Below are positions 8,698 to 17,000 of a stretch of DNA of 64,000 nt, one piece after another (position 1 is the stretch's first letter; every line of letters begins with the position of its first letter). Location of the stretch: NCBI GenBank assembly GCA_963754305.1, contig CAVWFR010000002.1, forward strand, positions 62,001 to 126,000. The letters run 5' to 3'. The stretch is from DATEDA01 sp963754305 (lineage in GTDB: Bacteria; Pseudomonadota; Gammaproteobacteria; Burkholderiales; SG8-39). The position numbers and the translations under genes were made by a program. The notes under the pieces were generated by a model. It was not told where the DNA came from and made no database searches. It saw only the letters and a list, made by a program, of their open reading frames with translations.

Positions 8698-9717
8698 TCA
8701 GCTCCAGCCGGCGACGACGAGCTTCCCGATCGTCGTCCCCGACTCGAGCTTCGCGTGCGCGGCGCGAAGGTTGGCCGCGTTGATCGGGCGGAGCGTCTCG
8801 CGCAGCGTGCCGCGGATCTTCTTCGCGTCGATCAGCTCGGCCACCCGCGTGAGCAGGCGGTGCTGCTCGATCATGTCGGGCGTATTGAAGCGCGGGCGCG
8901 TGAACATCAGCTCCCAGCAAACGGTCGCGCTCTTGCCGCGCACGGCGTCTTGCGCGAGCGGGCCGTGCGGTCCGACGATCATGCACACGGCGCCCTGGGG
9001 CGCGATCAGGTCGCCCATCTGCTCCCAGTAGCGGTCGGTGTCGTTGAAGTTGGCGATATAGTCGACATGCTTCAGCCCGAGCGCCTCGATCTGCGGGCGC
9101 AGCGGCTTCGAGTGGTCGACCGCGTGGTCCGCGCCCAGCTCTTTGACCCACGCGACCGTCTCGGGGCGCGACGCGGTCGCGATGACCTCTAGGCCCGCGA
9201 CCACTTTCGCGACCTGAATGCCGATCGAGCCGACCCCGCCCGCACCGCCGATGATGAGCAGGCTCGCGCCGCGATGCGCGCCGGCCGGGTCGATCTTCAT
9301 ACGGTCGAAGTACGCTTCCCAGGCGGTGATCGCAGTGAGCGGGATCGCGGCGGCTTGGGCGAAGTCCATCGTCCCGGGCTTCCTGGCGACGATCCGCTCG
9401 TCGACGAGCTGGAGCTCGGCGTTGGATCCGGGCCGGGTGACGTCACCGGCGTAGTAGACCTCGTCGCCCGGCTTGAAGAGCGTGACCTCCGGCCCGACCG
9501 CGGCGACCGTGCCCGCCGCGTCCCACCCGAGCACGCGCGGCTGCGCCTCCACTTTTGGATTCGGTGCGCGCTGCTTCGTATCGACCGGGTTCACCGACAC
9601 CGCCTCGACCCTCACGAGGATGTCGCGTCCGGCGGGCACCGGGTCGGGAAGCGTCACGTCGACAAGCGACGCCGGGTCTGCGATCGGCAGGTAGCGGGTG
9701 AGGGCGACGGCTTTCAT
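8698..9717 (-). CDS. Zinc-binding alcohol dehydrogenase family protein (quinone oxidoreductase-like)
   Basis: A 339-residue medium-chain dehydrogenase/reductase. The N-terminal GroES-like part holds VEAVSVNPVDTKQR and LGWDAAGTVAAVGPEV; the Rossmann fold shows GGAGGVGSIGIQVAKVV, the NADPH-binding glycine motif. The cysteines that bind zinc in true alcohol dehydrogenases are not evident, which fits the zeta-crystallin/YhdH-like NADPH-dependent quinone or enone reductases. The start at 9717 (MKAVALTRYLP) is typical for the family; another ATG three codons upstream is possible. It stands alone, divergent from the TRAP operon. Confidence 0.85.
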   Translation of the reverse strand: MKAVALTRYLPIADPASLVDVTLPDPVPAGRDILVRVEAVSVNPVDTKQRAPNPKVEAQPRVLGWDAAGTVAAVGPEVTLFKPGDEVYYAGDVTRPGSNAELQLVDERIVARKPGTMDFAQAAAIPLTAITAWEAYFDRMKIDPAGAHRGASLLIIGGAGGVGSIGIQVAKVVAGLEVIATASRPETVAWVKELGADHAVDHSKPLRPQIEALGLKHVDYIANFNDTDRYWEQMGDLIAPQGAVCMIVGPHGPLAQDAVRGKSATVCWELMFTRPRFNTPDMIEQHRLLTRVAELIDAKKIRGTLRETLRPINAANLRAAHAKLESGTTIGKLVVAGWS

Positions 9718-10033
9718 CAGGTGCATGCTACATCGACCCCGCCCCCTGGACCAACCCCGCCTCCGCGGCGATCCCCGGGTTCTCGCTCCTTGGGCGCGCC
9801 TCCGCGCGCTCCTCGTGCGCGAGACCCGTGCGCGGGACCCGCGGCGCGCCGGCGGCGGGTGCAGGCAAACTCCACCGCAGCGCAGCAATCGTTGCCGGTC
9901 ACGCCCGGGTTTGAATTAACCGGCTGGTGACCTATGATTCACCGCACCCGCGCACGACGCGCGGGTAGCAGCAAGCGATGCCCGGGCGAGTCGCTCGACC
10001 CGGGCCGGCTTCACCATCTTTCGAGGAGGATTC
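9718..10033. other. Intergenic leader region of the TRAP operon
   Basis: These 316 bases hold no gene. Near the right end a GC-rich inverted repeat covers 9980-10005 (GCCCGGGCGAG, loop TCG, CTCG, one bulged A, CCCGGGC). It ends 16 bases before the AGGAGG ribosome-binding site of the receptor gene at 10034, so it would fold in the 5' leader. It could protect the message or gate translation. Promoter boxes could not be assigned with confidence. Confidence 0.5.
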
Positions 10034-11116
10034 ATGCAAGTCGCCCAGCCCACGCTGGCGGTCGCCGCATTTGCCGCTGCCGCCGCTCTCGCCGCAGTTC
10101 CCACCGTCGTATCCGCGCAGGACCTGCCGAAGGTCAACTGGAAAATGCAGAGCGCGTTCGGCAGCCAGCTCACGCACCTCGGACCCTCGGGGCAGCGCTT
10201 CGCGAAGGACATCGAGGAGATGACCGACGGCCGGTTCGTCATCCGGTTCTACGAGCCGGGCGCGCTCGTGCCGTCGCTCGAATGCTTCGACGCGGCATCC
10301 AAGGGATCGGTCGAGGCCTGCTGGACCACGCCGGGCTTCCACGCCGGCAAGTACCCGGCGCTCGCGTTCTTCACCACCGTGCCGTTCGGGCCGCAGTACG
10401 GCGAGTTCTTCGCCTGGAAGATCTTCGGCAACGGCAACAAGCTGCGCAACGAGATCTACGAGAAGCACGGCCTCGTCGCCGTCGACGGCTTCGCGATCGG
10501 GCCGGAGACCTCGGGCTGGTTCCGCAAGGAGATCACCTCGCTCGACCAGCTGAAGGGCCTGAAGATGCGCTTCTTCGGGCTCGGCGCGAAGGTGATGCAG
10601 AAGCAGGGGGTCGCGACGCAGCTCCTCGCCCCGGCCGACATCTTCCCGGCGCTCGAGCGCGGCGTGATCGACGCCACCGAGTTCTCGATGCCCACCATGG
10701 ACATCAAGCAGGGCTTCCACCAGGTGGCGAAGTTCAACTACTTCCCCGGCTGGCACCAGCTCGTCTCGGTGAGCGAGGTCCTGATGAACAAGAAGGTGTA
10801 CGACGCGCTGCCCAAGTCCTACAAGAAGATGATCGAGGTCTCGGGCGGCAACCAGGTCCACTACACCTACGCCGAGAGCGAAGCGATGCAGTTCGACGCC
10901 ATGGCCGAGATGCGCGACAAGTACAAGGTGCAGATCAAGCGCTGGAAGGACTCCGACATCGCCGCGTTCGAGAAGGCCTGGCTCGAGGTGATCCAGGAGG
11001 AGTCGGCCAAGGACCCGCTGTTCAAGAAGGTGTCCGACGACTACCTCGCGTTCCGCAAGAAGTACGCGGTCTGGGGCGACGCCCAGACGATGAAGCCCAC
11101 CTACCTGGGCAATTGA
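10034..11116 (+). CDS. TRAP transporter substrate-binding protein, DctP family
   Basis: The 360-residue periplasmic receptor has a signal peptide ending near VVSAQ (about residue 29). The mature protein shows the DctP-type fold blocks: FAKDIEEMTDGRFVIRFYEPGAL, LKGLKMRFFGLGAKVMQKQG with a conserved arginine that in the family binds the carboxylate of the ligand, and GVIDATEFSMP. It should deliver an organic acid to the membrane subunits encoded next. GAGGAGGATTC precedes the ATG. A perfect 14-bp hairpin lies just after the stop codon, likely keeping receptor levels above those of the permeases. The ligand cannot be inferred. Confidence 0.9.
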   Translation: MQVAQPTLAVAAFAAAAALAAVPTVVSAQDLPKVNWKMQSAFGSQLTHLGPSGQRFAKDIEEMTDGRFVIRFYEPGALVPSLECFDAASKGSVEACWTTPGFHAGKYPALAFFTTVPFGPQYGEFFAWKIFGNGNKLRNEIYEKHGLVAVDGFAIGPETSGWFRKEITSLDQLKGLKMRFFGLGAKVMQKQGVATQLLAPADIFPALERGVIDATEFSMPTMDIKQGFHQVAKFNYFPGWHQLVSVSEVLMNKKVYDALPKSYKKMIEVSGGNQVHYTYAESEAMQFDAMAEMRDKYKVQIKRWKDSDIAAFEKAWLEVIQEESAKDPLFKKVSDDYLAFRKKYAVWGDAQTMKPTYLGN

Positions 11117-11144
11117 ACCGAACCGGTCGCGTGCCGGGCGAGCA

Positions 11145-11179
11145 CCGCACGCCGGGGGTTGCGACCCCCCGGCGTGCGG
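11145..11179 (+). terminator. Strong intra-operon hairpin after the TRAP receptor gene
   Basis: Arms of 14 bp (CCGCACGCCGGGGG at 11145-11158 and its complement at 11166-11179) pair without mismatch around a 7-base loop, 28 bases after the receptor stop codon. There is no T-run, and the permease genes follow on the same strand. This fits a processing or mRNA-stabilising hairpin, or a partial terminator, that uncouples receptor and permease levels, an arrangement common in binding-protein-dependent transport operons. Confidence 0.6.
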
Positions 11180-11330
11180 CGACTCACGCCGGCTGACCCG
11201 CCCCGGTCCGCAACCATCCCGTCCCTGAACTGCGATGCGCTGAGGCGGCGCTAGGCGCGCGCGCCTCGTGCACCGAATGCGGCGCGCCGGCGAGGCGACC
11301 GGCGCGCTTTCGCGCCGACCCGCCATGGAC

Positions 11331-11358
11331 GCTTCGATCCGAGGAGGCTTCGATCCGA
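11331..11358 (+). repeat. Direct repeat around the ribosome-binding site of the small permease gene
   Basis: GCTTCGATCCGA occurs twice, at 11331-11342 and 11347-11358, bracketing the GAGGAGG Shine-Dalgarno. The second copy overlaps the chosen start codon. It may be a simple duplication that created a second start region (ATG at 11325). Confidence 0.6.
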
Positions 11359-11918
11359 TGAGAACCCTGGTCCGAATCGCCGAGCTCATCCGCCGGGCGC
11401 TCGAGCACATCGCCTTCGCCGGCGGGTGGCTCATGATCGTGCTCATGCTCGTGACCTGCTTCGACGTGGTCGCGCGCAAGTTCGGCGTCCCGGTGGCCCT
11501 CACGCGGTTCCAGGAGCTCGAGTGGCACCTGCACGCGGCGCTCTTCTCGCTGTGGATGGGCTACAACTACACGATCAACGCCCATCCGCGCGTCGACTCG
11601 TACACCGAGGCGCTGGGATTCCGTCGCAAGGCCTGGCTCGAGTTCTGGGGCTGCATCGTCTTCGCGCTGCCCTACATCGGGATCGTCGCGTACTACAGCA
11701 TCGATTTCGTGCAGGGGTCCTACGCCATCGACGAGCAGTCCGAGAGCGCGGTCGGGCTCACTCACCGCTGGATCATCAAGGCGATCTACGCGGCGGGCTT
11801 GTGGATGGTGCTGCTCGCGGTCCTGAGCGTCCTCTTCCGTCTCATCGCGTTCCTCTTCGGCAAGCTGCCGCGCGAGGAGGTCGAGCTGCGGATCGGCCAC
11901 GCGCAGGCCGACGTGTAG
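11358..11918 (+). CDS. TRAP transporter small permease subunit, DctQ family
   Basis: A 186-residue membrane protein with four hydrophobic segments, the normal topology and size of the DctQ subunit. Family-like features are the FDVVARKFGVPVALTRFQELEW block after TM1 and the loop between TM2 and TM3. The ATG at 11358 was preferred because GAGGAGG stands 10 bases upstream; an ATG at 11325 in the same frame is possible. It partners the large permease 13 bases downstream in the inner membrane and couples substrate delivered by the receptor to the sodium gradient. Confidence 0.88.
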   Translation: MRTLVRIAELIRRALEHIAFAGGWLMIVLMLVTCFDVVARKFGVPVALTRFQELEWHLHAALFSLWMGYNYTINAHPRVDSYTEALGFRRKAWLEFWGCIVFALPYIGIVAYYSIDFVQGSYAIDEQSESAVGLTHRWIIKAIYAAGLWMVLLAVLSVLFRLIAFLFGKLPREEVELRIGHAQADV

Positions 11919-11931
11919 GGAGCGAACGACG

Positions 11932-13311
11932 ATGCTCCAGTGGCTCGCGAACAACCTCGCCCTGATCATGTTCGGGTCGATGTTCTTCGTCATTTTCTGC
12001 GGCTACCCCGTCGCGTTCGTCATGGGGGGGCTCGCCTTCATCTTCGCCCTGATCGGCTGGTGCCTCGACATCTTTCCGATCATCGGTCTCTCGAACATCG
12101 TGCTGCGCATGTGGGGCGGCGTCGCGGTCGACCCGATCCTGGTGTCGATCCCGATGTTCATCTTCATGGGCTCGATCCTCGAGCGGTCGGGCTCGGCGAA
12201 GGACATGCTGCTCGCGACGGAGGTGATGCTGAGGCGGGTTCCGGGCGCCCTCGCGGTGGCGGTGATGGTGATGGGGACGATCCTCGCCGCGCCCATGGGC
12301 GTGGTGGGTGCGGCGGTGGTGACCCTGTCGGTGATCGCGCTGCCGCAGATGCTCGCCTCGGGCTACGACAAGCGGCTCGCGGTCGGCACGATCTCGTCGG
12401 CCGGAACGCTCGGCATCCTGCTTCCCCCCGCCATCATGCTGGTCGTCATGGCGGAGATGCTCGCGACCTCGGCCGGGACGCTGTTCGCCGCCGCCGTGAT
12501 GCCGGGGCTGCTGCTCTCGGGCCTGTACACGATCTATATCGTGATCGTCGCGCTCGTGCGGCCCGATCTGGCGCCCAAGCTCCCGCCCGACTACGGACCG
12601 CAGAACTGGCGCGAGCTCGGCGTCGCCCTCTGGAAAGGGCTGTTCCCGATGACCGCGCTCCTGGTCATCGTGCTCGGCTCGATCTTCGCCGGCTGGGCCA
12701 CGCCGACGGAGAGCGCCGGCGTGGGCGTGGCCGGGGCGTTCCTCATCGCGGCGCTGAACGGACAGTTCAACCTGTCAATGGTGAACGATTCGATCCGGTC
12801 GGCCTGTCGCGCGAACGGGCTGGTGTTCATGATCTTTCTCGGGGCGACCGGCTTCGCCTACGTCTTCCGGGTGCTCGGCGGCGACGACCTCATGATCTCG
12901 ACGCTCGCGAGCTTCGGCATCGACACGAAGTGGGAGATGCTCCTCTTCGTGATGGTGCTGATCTTTCTCCTCGGGTTTCCGTTCGAGTGGATCGAGATCT
13001 GCCTGATCGTGCTGCCCATCTTCGGGCCGATCCTCGCGAAGTACGACTTCTCCGACCATCTGGGCGAGAAGTACTACTTCATGGCCTGGTTCGCTACGCT
13101 GGTGGCGGTCAACCTGCAGACCTCCTTCATGACGCCGCCGTTCGGCGCGACCCTGTTCTACATGAAAGGCACGGCGCCGCCGGAGGTGACCATGGCCGAT
13201 ATCTACCGGGGGATGTATCCCTTCGTCGGACTGCAGATCGTCGGGCTGCTGCTGTGCGTGTTCTTCCCGGAGATCGCGCTCTGGCTGCCGCGGGCGATCG
13301 GTTTTCTCTAG
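11932..13311 (+). CDS. TRAP transporter large permease subunit, DctM family
   Basis: The 459-residue protein has about twelve hydrophobic segments and is the transport channel of the TRAP system. Family blocks include PMFIFMGSILERSG, GTLGILLPPAIMLVVMAEM (helical-hairpin region) and FGATLFYMKGTAPPEVTM near the end. GGGAGCGAACG precedes the ATG. It overlaps nothing and is followed by a REP-like palindrome. With the preceding two genes it forms a complete three-component transporter. Confidence 0.9.
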   Translation: MLQWLANNLALIMFGSMFFVIFCGYPVAFVMGGLAFIFALIGWCLDIFPIIGLSNIVLRMWGGVAVDPILVSIPMFIFMGSILERSGSAKDMLLATEVMLRRVPGALAVAVMVMGTILAAPMGVVGAAVVTLSVIALPQMLASGYDKRLAVGTISSAGTLGILLPPAIMLVVMAEMLATSAGTLFAAAVMPGLLLSGLYTIYIVIVALVRPDLAPKLPPDYGPQNWRELGVALWKGLFPMTALLVIVLGSIFAGWATPTESAGVGVAGAFLIAALNGQFNLSMVNDSIRSACRANGLVFMIFLGATGFAYVFRVLGGDDLMISTLASFGIDTKWEMLLFVMVLIFLLGFPFEWIEICLIVLPIFGPILAKYDFSDHLGEKYYFMAWFATLVAVNLQTSFMTPPFGATLFYMKGTAPPEVTMADIYRGMYPFVGLQIVGLLLCVFFPEIALWLPRAIGFL

Positions 13312-13313
13312 TT

Positions 13314-13360
13314 GTCACGATGAGAGGGGGCATACCCAGGCATCCCCCCGCGCTCCCCGA
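13314..13360. repeat. REP-like palindrome, family A, copy 1
   Basis: GTCACGATG followed by a GAGGGGG/CCCCCC dyad and then CGCGCTCCCCGA. The same frame, with a tighter stem, occurs at 36134-36170, and variants at 35575-35612 and 36089-36109. It lies just beyond the last TRAP gene, between convergent genes, a usual place for repetitive extragenic palindromes. Confidence 0.6.
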
Positions 13361-13414
13361 AGCCACTCGCGCGATTCGATCGGGCGAACGAAGCGCCCGC
13401 ACCGCCGACATCGG

Positions 13415-13969
13415 TCAGCGAATCGTCCACAGGTACAGGTACCGTTCACCCCACTCGCTTGGCACGCCGATCGACGCTTGCGGCTTCCAGTCGCCCATCG
13501 CGTGCCAGTGCGAGACCACGCGAGCGCCCGGCTTGAGCTCGCGCTCGAGCTTCGGGCGGAGCCGGAGGTTGAGTTCGTTCGAGAGGTAGAGCGTGACGAC
13601 CGTCGCGCCGCCGAGGTCGGTCGCGAGCAGGTCCTCGTTCACGAACCGGATGCGATCGGCGACGCCCGCGGCGCGCGCGTTCGCGCGGCTTTCGGCGATG
13701 CGCTCCGGGTCGATGTCGACGCACACCCCGCTCGCGCCGAACCGCCTCGCCGCCATGATTACGATGCGGCCGTCACCGCAACCGAGGTCGTACACCACGT
13801 CGGCAGCGGTCACGCCGGCGAGCACGAGCATCGCCTGCACCACCGCCATCGATGTGGGCTCGTAGCGCGGGTTCGCCGGTGGCGGCTCGACCGGCTCGGG
13901 CCCGCGGCCGGTGGCGGCAGCGGAGCCCGCGAGGAGCAGCGCCCAAACGATCGCCGAGTATCGCTTCAT
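13415..13969 (-). CDS. Exported class I methyltransferase-fold protein, paralogue 2
   Basis: The 184-residue product is clearly a paralogue of the protein at 1864-2418: both share VVYDLGCGDGRIVI, the DIDPxRIAE block, VTLYL, NLRL+PKL and a closing WTIR/K. It starts with a signal peptide (hydrophobic run to about residue 20) and a proline-rich linker. SAM motif I lies at about residues 58-68. Both copies keep the glycines of the cofactor loop, so they may still bind SAM or a related nucleotide. Substrate unknown. It is transcribed away from the TRAP operon and follows the damaged enoyl-CoA hydratase gene. Confidence 0.75.
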   Translation of the reverse strand: MKRYSAIVWALLLAGSAAATGRGPEPVEPPPANPRYEPTSMAVVQAMLVLAGVTAADVVYDLGCGDGRIVIMAARRFGASGVCVDIDPERIAESRANARAAGVADRIRFVNEDLLATDLGGATVVTLYLSNELNLRLRPKLERELKPGARVVSHWHAMGDWKPQASIGVPSEWGERYLYLWTIR

Positions 13970-13978
13970 TGACCTAAG

Positions 13979-14561
13979 TCACCGGCGTGGCCGGTCGAGA
14001 AAGGCGCGCATCAGGCGGGACGGCTCGTCGGTCGCATAGGCGTCCGCGAAACAGTCGATACCGGCTTCGATCGCCCCGCTGACGGGCAGATCCTCCCATT
14101 GGCGGATCAGCTTCTTCTGCAGTCGGACCGCGCGTGGCCCCGCCTTGAGCAGGGCGGCGAGGCACGCCTCCACCGCCGCATCCAGGCTGTCGGCCGGCAC
14201 CACCCGCTCGACCAGACCCCATCGCAGCGCGGTCTCGGCGTCGATGTTCTCGCCCAGCAGCAGGAGTTCGCGGGTGCGCCCCCAGCCGAGCAGGCGGGGA
14301 AGCAGCGCCGCCTCGATCACGGACGGGATGCCGACCCGCACCTCCGGCATGCCGAACACTGCGTTGGCGGCGGCAACCCTCAGATCGCAGGCGGCCGCCA
14401 CTTCCAGCCCGGCCCCGAGTGCGTAGCCGTTGATGCGCGCAATCACCGGTGCCGAAAGGTCGCGCAGCGCCGCGCACATTGTCGATGGTGACGCGCGCCA
14501 CCACGCCCGTCTCGCGGGGCTCGATGTCGACGTGCACGTGGGATGGGGCGTCTGCGGCCAT
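13979..14561 (-). pseudogene. Enoyl-CoA hydratase/isomerase with internal deletion
   Basis: A good start (GGAGGG, 6 bases, ATG at 14561) opens MAADAPSHVHVDIEPRETG and VARVTIDN, the normal first strand of a crotonase. The next sequence, in another frame, is CAALRDLSAPVIARINGYALGAG, which in intact crotonases lies roughly 70 residues further on. The junction is near 14485. The missing part includes the first oxyanion-hole segment (normally GGADxxEM). The rest of the crotonase fold (ACDLRVAAANAVFGMPE, then GLVERVVP) is intact to the stop at 13979. This is either a real deletion or an assembly collapse; a shorter protein from an internal start would not be active. Confidence 0.75.
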
Positions 14562-14614
14562 CTGGTTCCCTCCGCCTGACTCGCGCGACTGACCGGCCCG
14601 ACCGGGCGGACAGG

Positions 14615-16423
14615 CTACGGGGCCGCTGGCGAGCGGTACCGCAGCGCGAGCACGGCGATGTCGTCGGACGGCGCGCGCTCGCCGGTGAAGCGATCCACCG
14701 CGGCGAGGATCGCGCCGACGAGCGCGGTCGCGCTCCGCTCGCCGGCCCCGTTCAGCGTCGCGAGCAGGCGTGCCGGGCCGAACTGCTTCCAACTGTTCCA
14801 CCTGTTCCACCTGTTCCCCGCGTTCGCCCTGCGCCTCGGTGACCCCATCGGTATACAGCACCAGCACGCTCTCCGGCGGCAGCTGCACCTCGCCGCCGGC
14901 GAACGACAGGCCCTCCATCATCCCGGCCACCGGGTTGCGCGGCGCCGTCACGAGCTCGAACGGGCCGCCGCCGAGCGCGAGCGCCGGCGGGTTGTGTCCC
15001 GCGCTCACGTAGGCGAGCGTTCCGGTCGCGGTGTCGAGCAGGGCGCAGAAGAGGCTCACGAAGAGCGACTGCTCGTTCCGCTCCACGAGCAGACGGTTCA
15101 CGCGCTCGACGACGCGCTGGACGTAGGCGCGCTTCGAGCCCGTCCGGCGGGTCGCCTCGCCGCGGAGCACGGTCAGCGCGCGCACCATGAAGAGCGCGGC
15201 CGGCAGTCCCTTGCCGCAGACGTCGCCGATCGTCACGAAGAGCCGGGTCGAGTCGATGAAGAATGCGTCGTAGAAGTCGCCGCCCACCTGGCGCGCCGCG
15301 AGGAGGCGCGCGGCGCAGTCCACCTCCTCGCGGTCGGGAAACAGGGGCGACTCCTGCGGCAGCATCCCGGCCTGGATGTCGCGCGCGAAGCCGAGGTCGC
15401 GCTGCAGATGCGCGAGGTCGAGCTCCGAGCGGATCTGCTCGACGACGCGCGAACTGGTGCGCCGCACCCGGTCGGACAGGATCCGCATGAAGTTGCGGCT
15501 CACGGCCGGGATCGCGAGTAGCCGTTCGAACAGCGTATCGGCATCCACCAGCAGCACCCGGGTACCCGGGTCGGCGACGACGTAGGCCGACGCGGGCACG
15601 ACCGTCGATCACGGACAGCTCGCCGACGCAGTCGCCCGCGGCGATGACGAAATAGGTCGGCGAGTCGGGTGCGTCGAGATGCACGCGCAGCCGCCCGTTG
15701 ATCACGAACGCCATCGCATCGTTCGGCTGGCCGGGACGCAGCATCACCGCGCCGTCGTGGAAGCGCACCAGGCGGCAGCTCGCGACGACGTCCTCGACGA
15801 GGTGGCACGGCACGCCGCGGAAGATCGCGAGCTGCGAGAGGAAGCCGAGCAGCCGCCGGTCGAGCCCCTGGCGCTCGTCGTTGCGGACGAGCGTGCCGTC
15901 CGCGCGCCGCACCGGGAAGGCGACGACGCCGGCGGGGGCGCGCCGGCCCGGGCCGCGCGGCAGGCGCGCCGCCGCTGCGGCGCGGCCGTCGACCGCGCCG
16001 CGCCTGATCACGAGCCGCATCACGTTCCGGTCGTCGCGCCGGGCGTAGCGGCACTCGTCGGCGAAACGCTTCACGAGCAGGAGGCCCGAGCCTCCGGATT
16101 CCGCCTCGGCGAGCGATCTCGGCGCGCCGGGCCCGCGCCAGGCCAGCGGGTCGAACGGACGGCCGTCGTCGACGATCTCCAGGGCGACGCGGCGCTCGTT
16201 GAACTGCGCGCGGAGGCCGATCGAATGCGGCGTGCCGCCCTCGTCGGAGGGGTAGGCGTAGGCGAGGACGTTCGTGAGCAGCTCGCCCGCGCAGAGGTCA
16301 AGACGGTACGTCTCTTCGGCCGACAGCCCGAACTCCTCGCCGAGCGAACGGAGCCAGTCGCTGGCGCGCGCCACGCGCCGACGGCCCGGCCGGAAGCGCG
16401 AACCGGCGCGTCGCGTCAACCAT
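14615..16423 (-). pseudogene. Partner-switching protein: HATPase kinase, cNMP-binding domain, PP2C/SpoIIE phosphatase (frameshifted)
   Basis: Read through three frameshifts this is one protein of about 600 residues. Domain 1 is an RsbW-like serine kinase ATPase (LDLCAGELLTNVLAYAYP, ALEIVDDGRPFDP, GGSGLLLVKRFADE). Domain 2 is a cyclic-nucleotide-binding barrel (LLGFLSQLAIFRGVP, FVINGRLRVHL, GDCVGELSVIDGR). Domain 3 is a SpoIIE/RsbU-type phosphatase (DIQAGMLPQ, VGGDFYDAFFID, IGDVCGKGLPAALFM, AGHNPPAL, LVLYTDGVTEAQ, GERAPSDDIAVLALRY). Frame breaks fall near 16380, 15603 and 14785; the last is an extra base in a 9-bp tandem repeat. A STAS antagonist gene lies just upstream. Kinase and phosphatase in one chain would set the phosphorylation of that partner. 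Whether the breaks are real is unresolved. Confidence 0.75.
14785..14820. repeat. 9-bp tandem repeat in the phosphatase domain
   Basis: Units related to CCACCTGTT repeat three times (minus strand GTGGAACAG, GTGGAACAG, TTGGAAGCAG). The last unit has one extra base, which shifts the frame between TDGVTEAQ and the domain end FGPARLLATL. Related phosphatases have a single Gly-Glu-Gln-Phe here, so the repeat looks like a recent insertion of about 28 bases. Confidence 0.7.
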
Positions 16424-16462
16424 CGGCGGAAGCGGCGCGGCGCGCGAGCACCGGCAGACGCG

Positions 16463-16808
16463 TCAGGCGCCGGTCAGCGCACCGCGAGCGGCGTCGAGAT
16501 CGTCGACGAGGGGAACGAGCTGGTCGACGCCGGCCGTCTCCAGCACCTTGCGGCCCATCGCGTCGGGAGCTGACGAGCACGATCTTGCCGCCGCGCTGCG
16601 CCTGGGCCCGCGCGGCGGTGAGCAGCATGCGGATGCCGATCGACGCGATGAACGTGACCGCCGACAGGTCGACCGCGAAGCGCCCCGCCCGGGTCGTGGT
16701 CGTGTACGAGAACTGCTGATCGACTTCGTCGGTGCCCTCGATGTCCAGGCGCCCTTCGAGGCTGACCCGCGTGATCTCCCCGGCGATGATTTCCTGATTC
16801 ATCTTCAT
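16463..16808 (-). pseudogene. STAS-domain anti-sigma factor antagonist (single frameshift)
   Basis: The first 80 residues are a STAS domain: ITRVSLEGRLDIEGTDEVDQQF, then FAVDLSAVTFIASIGIRMLL, where the serine of the ASIGIR block matches the residue phosphorylated in SpoIIAA/RsbV proteins. At about 16565 the frame shifts by one base; in the next frame the domain ends normally as DAMGRKVLETAGV and DQLVPLVDDLDAARG, stopping at 16463. It precedes the kinase/phosphatase gene by about 40 bp and is its likely substrate. Start ATG at 16808, with GGGAGA upstream. Confidence 0.75.
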
Positions 16809-17000
16809 CTCGCGTCTCCCTGGTCGTCGCGCCGGTCAGCCTAGCGCAGGACCGGCCGGGTCTGCTACCTCGCCCGTGTTACGACCCCGGACGCGGACGA
16901 GGGGCCACCCCGGCGCGAGCGTCACCAACATGCCGAGCGATGGACGGCTGAACTCCTCGATTTCCCGAGGCGGCAGTGAGGACGGCGACGGCCTCATCGG

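Noticed and set aside
7076..9151. 691-codon minus-strand frame
   Set aside because: It is antisense to the amidohydrolase gene, is rich in Arg, Ala, His and Val without domain pattern, and results from the third-position GC bias.
9718..9930. Small frames before the TRAP operon
   Set aside because: They are Arg/Pro-rich in both directions, lack start signals and overlap the predicted leader.
14785..14820. Tandem repeats as a CRISPR or VNTR regulator
   Set aside because: Units of 9 bp without spacers inside a coding domain fit slippage, not CRISPR. No CRISPR-like array was seen anywhere in the window.
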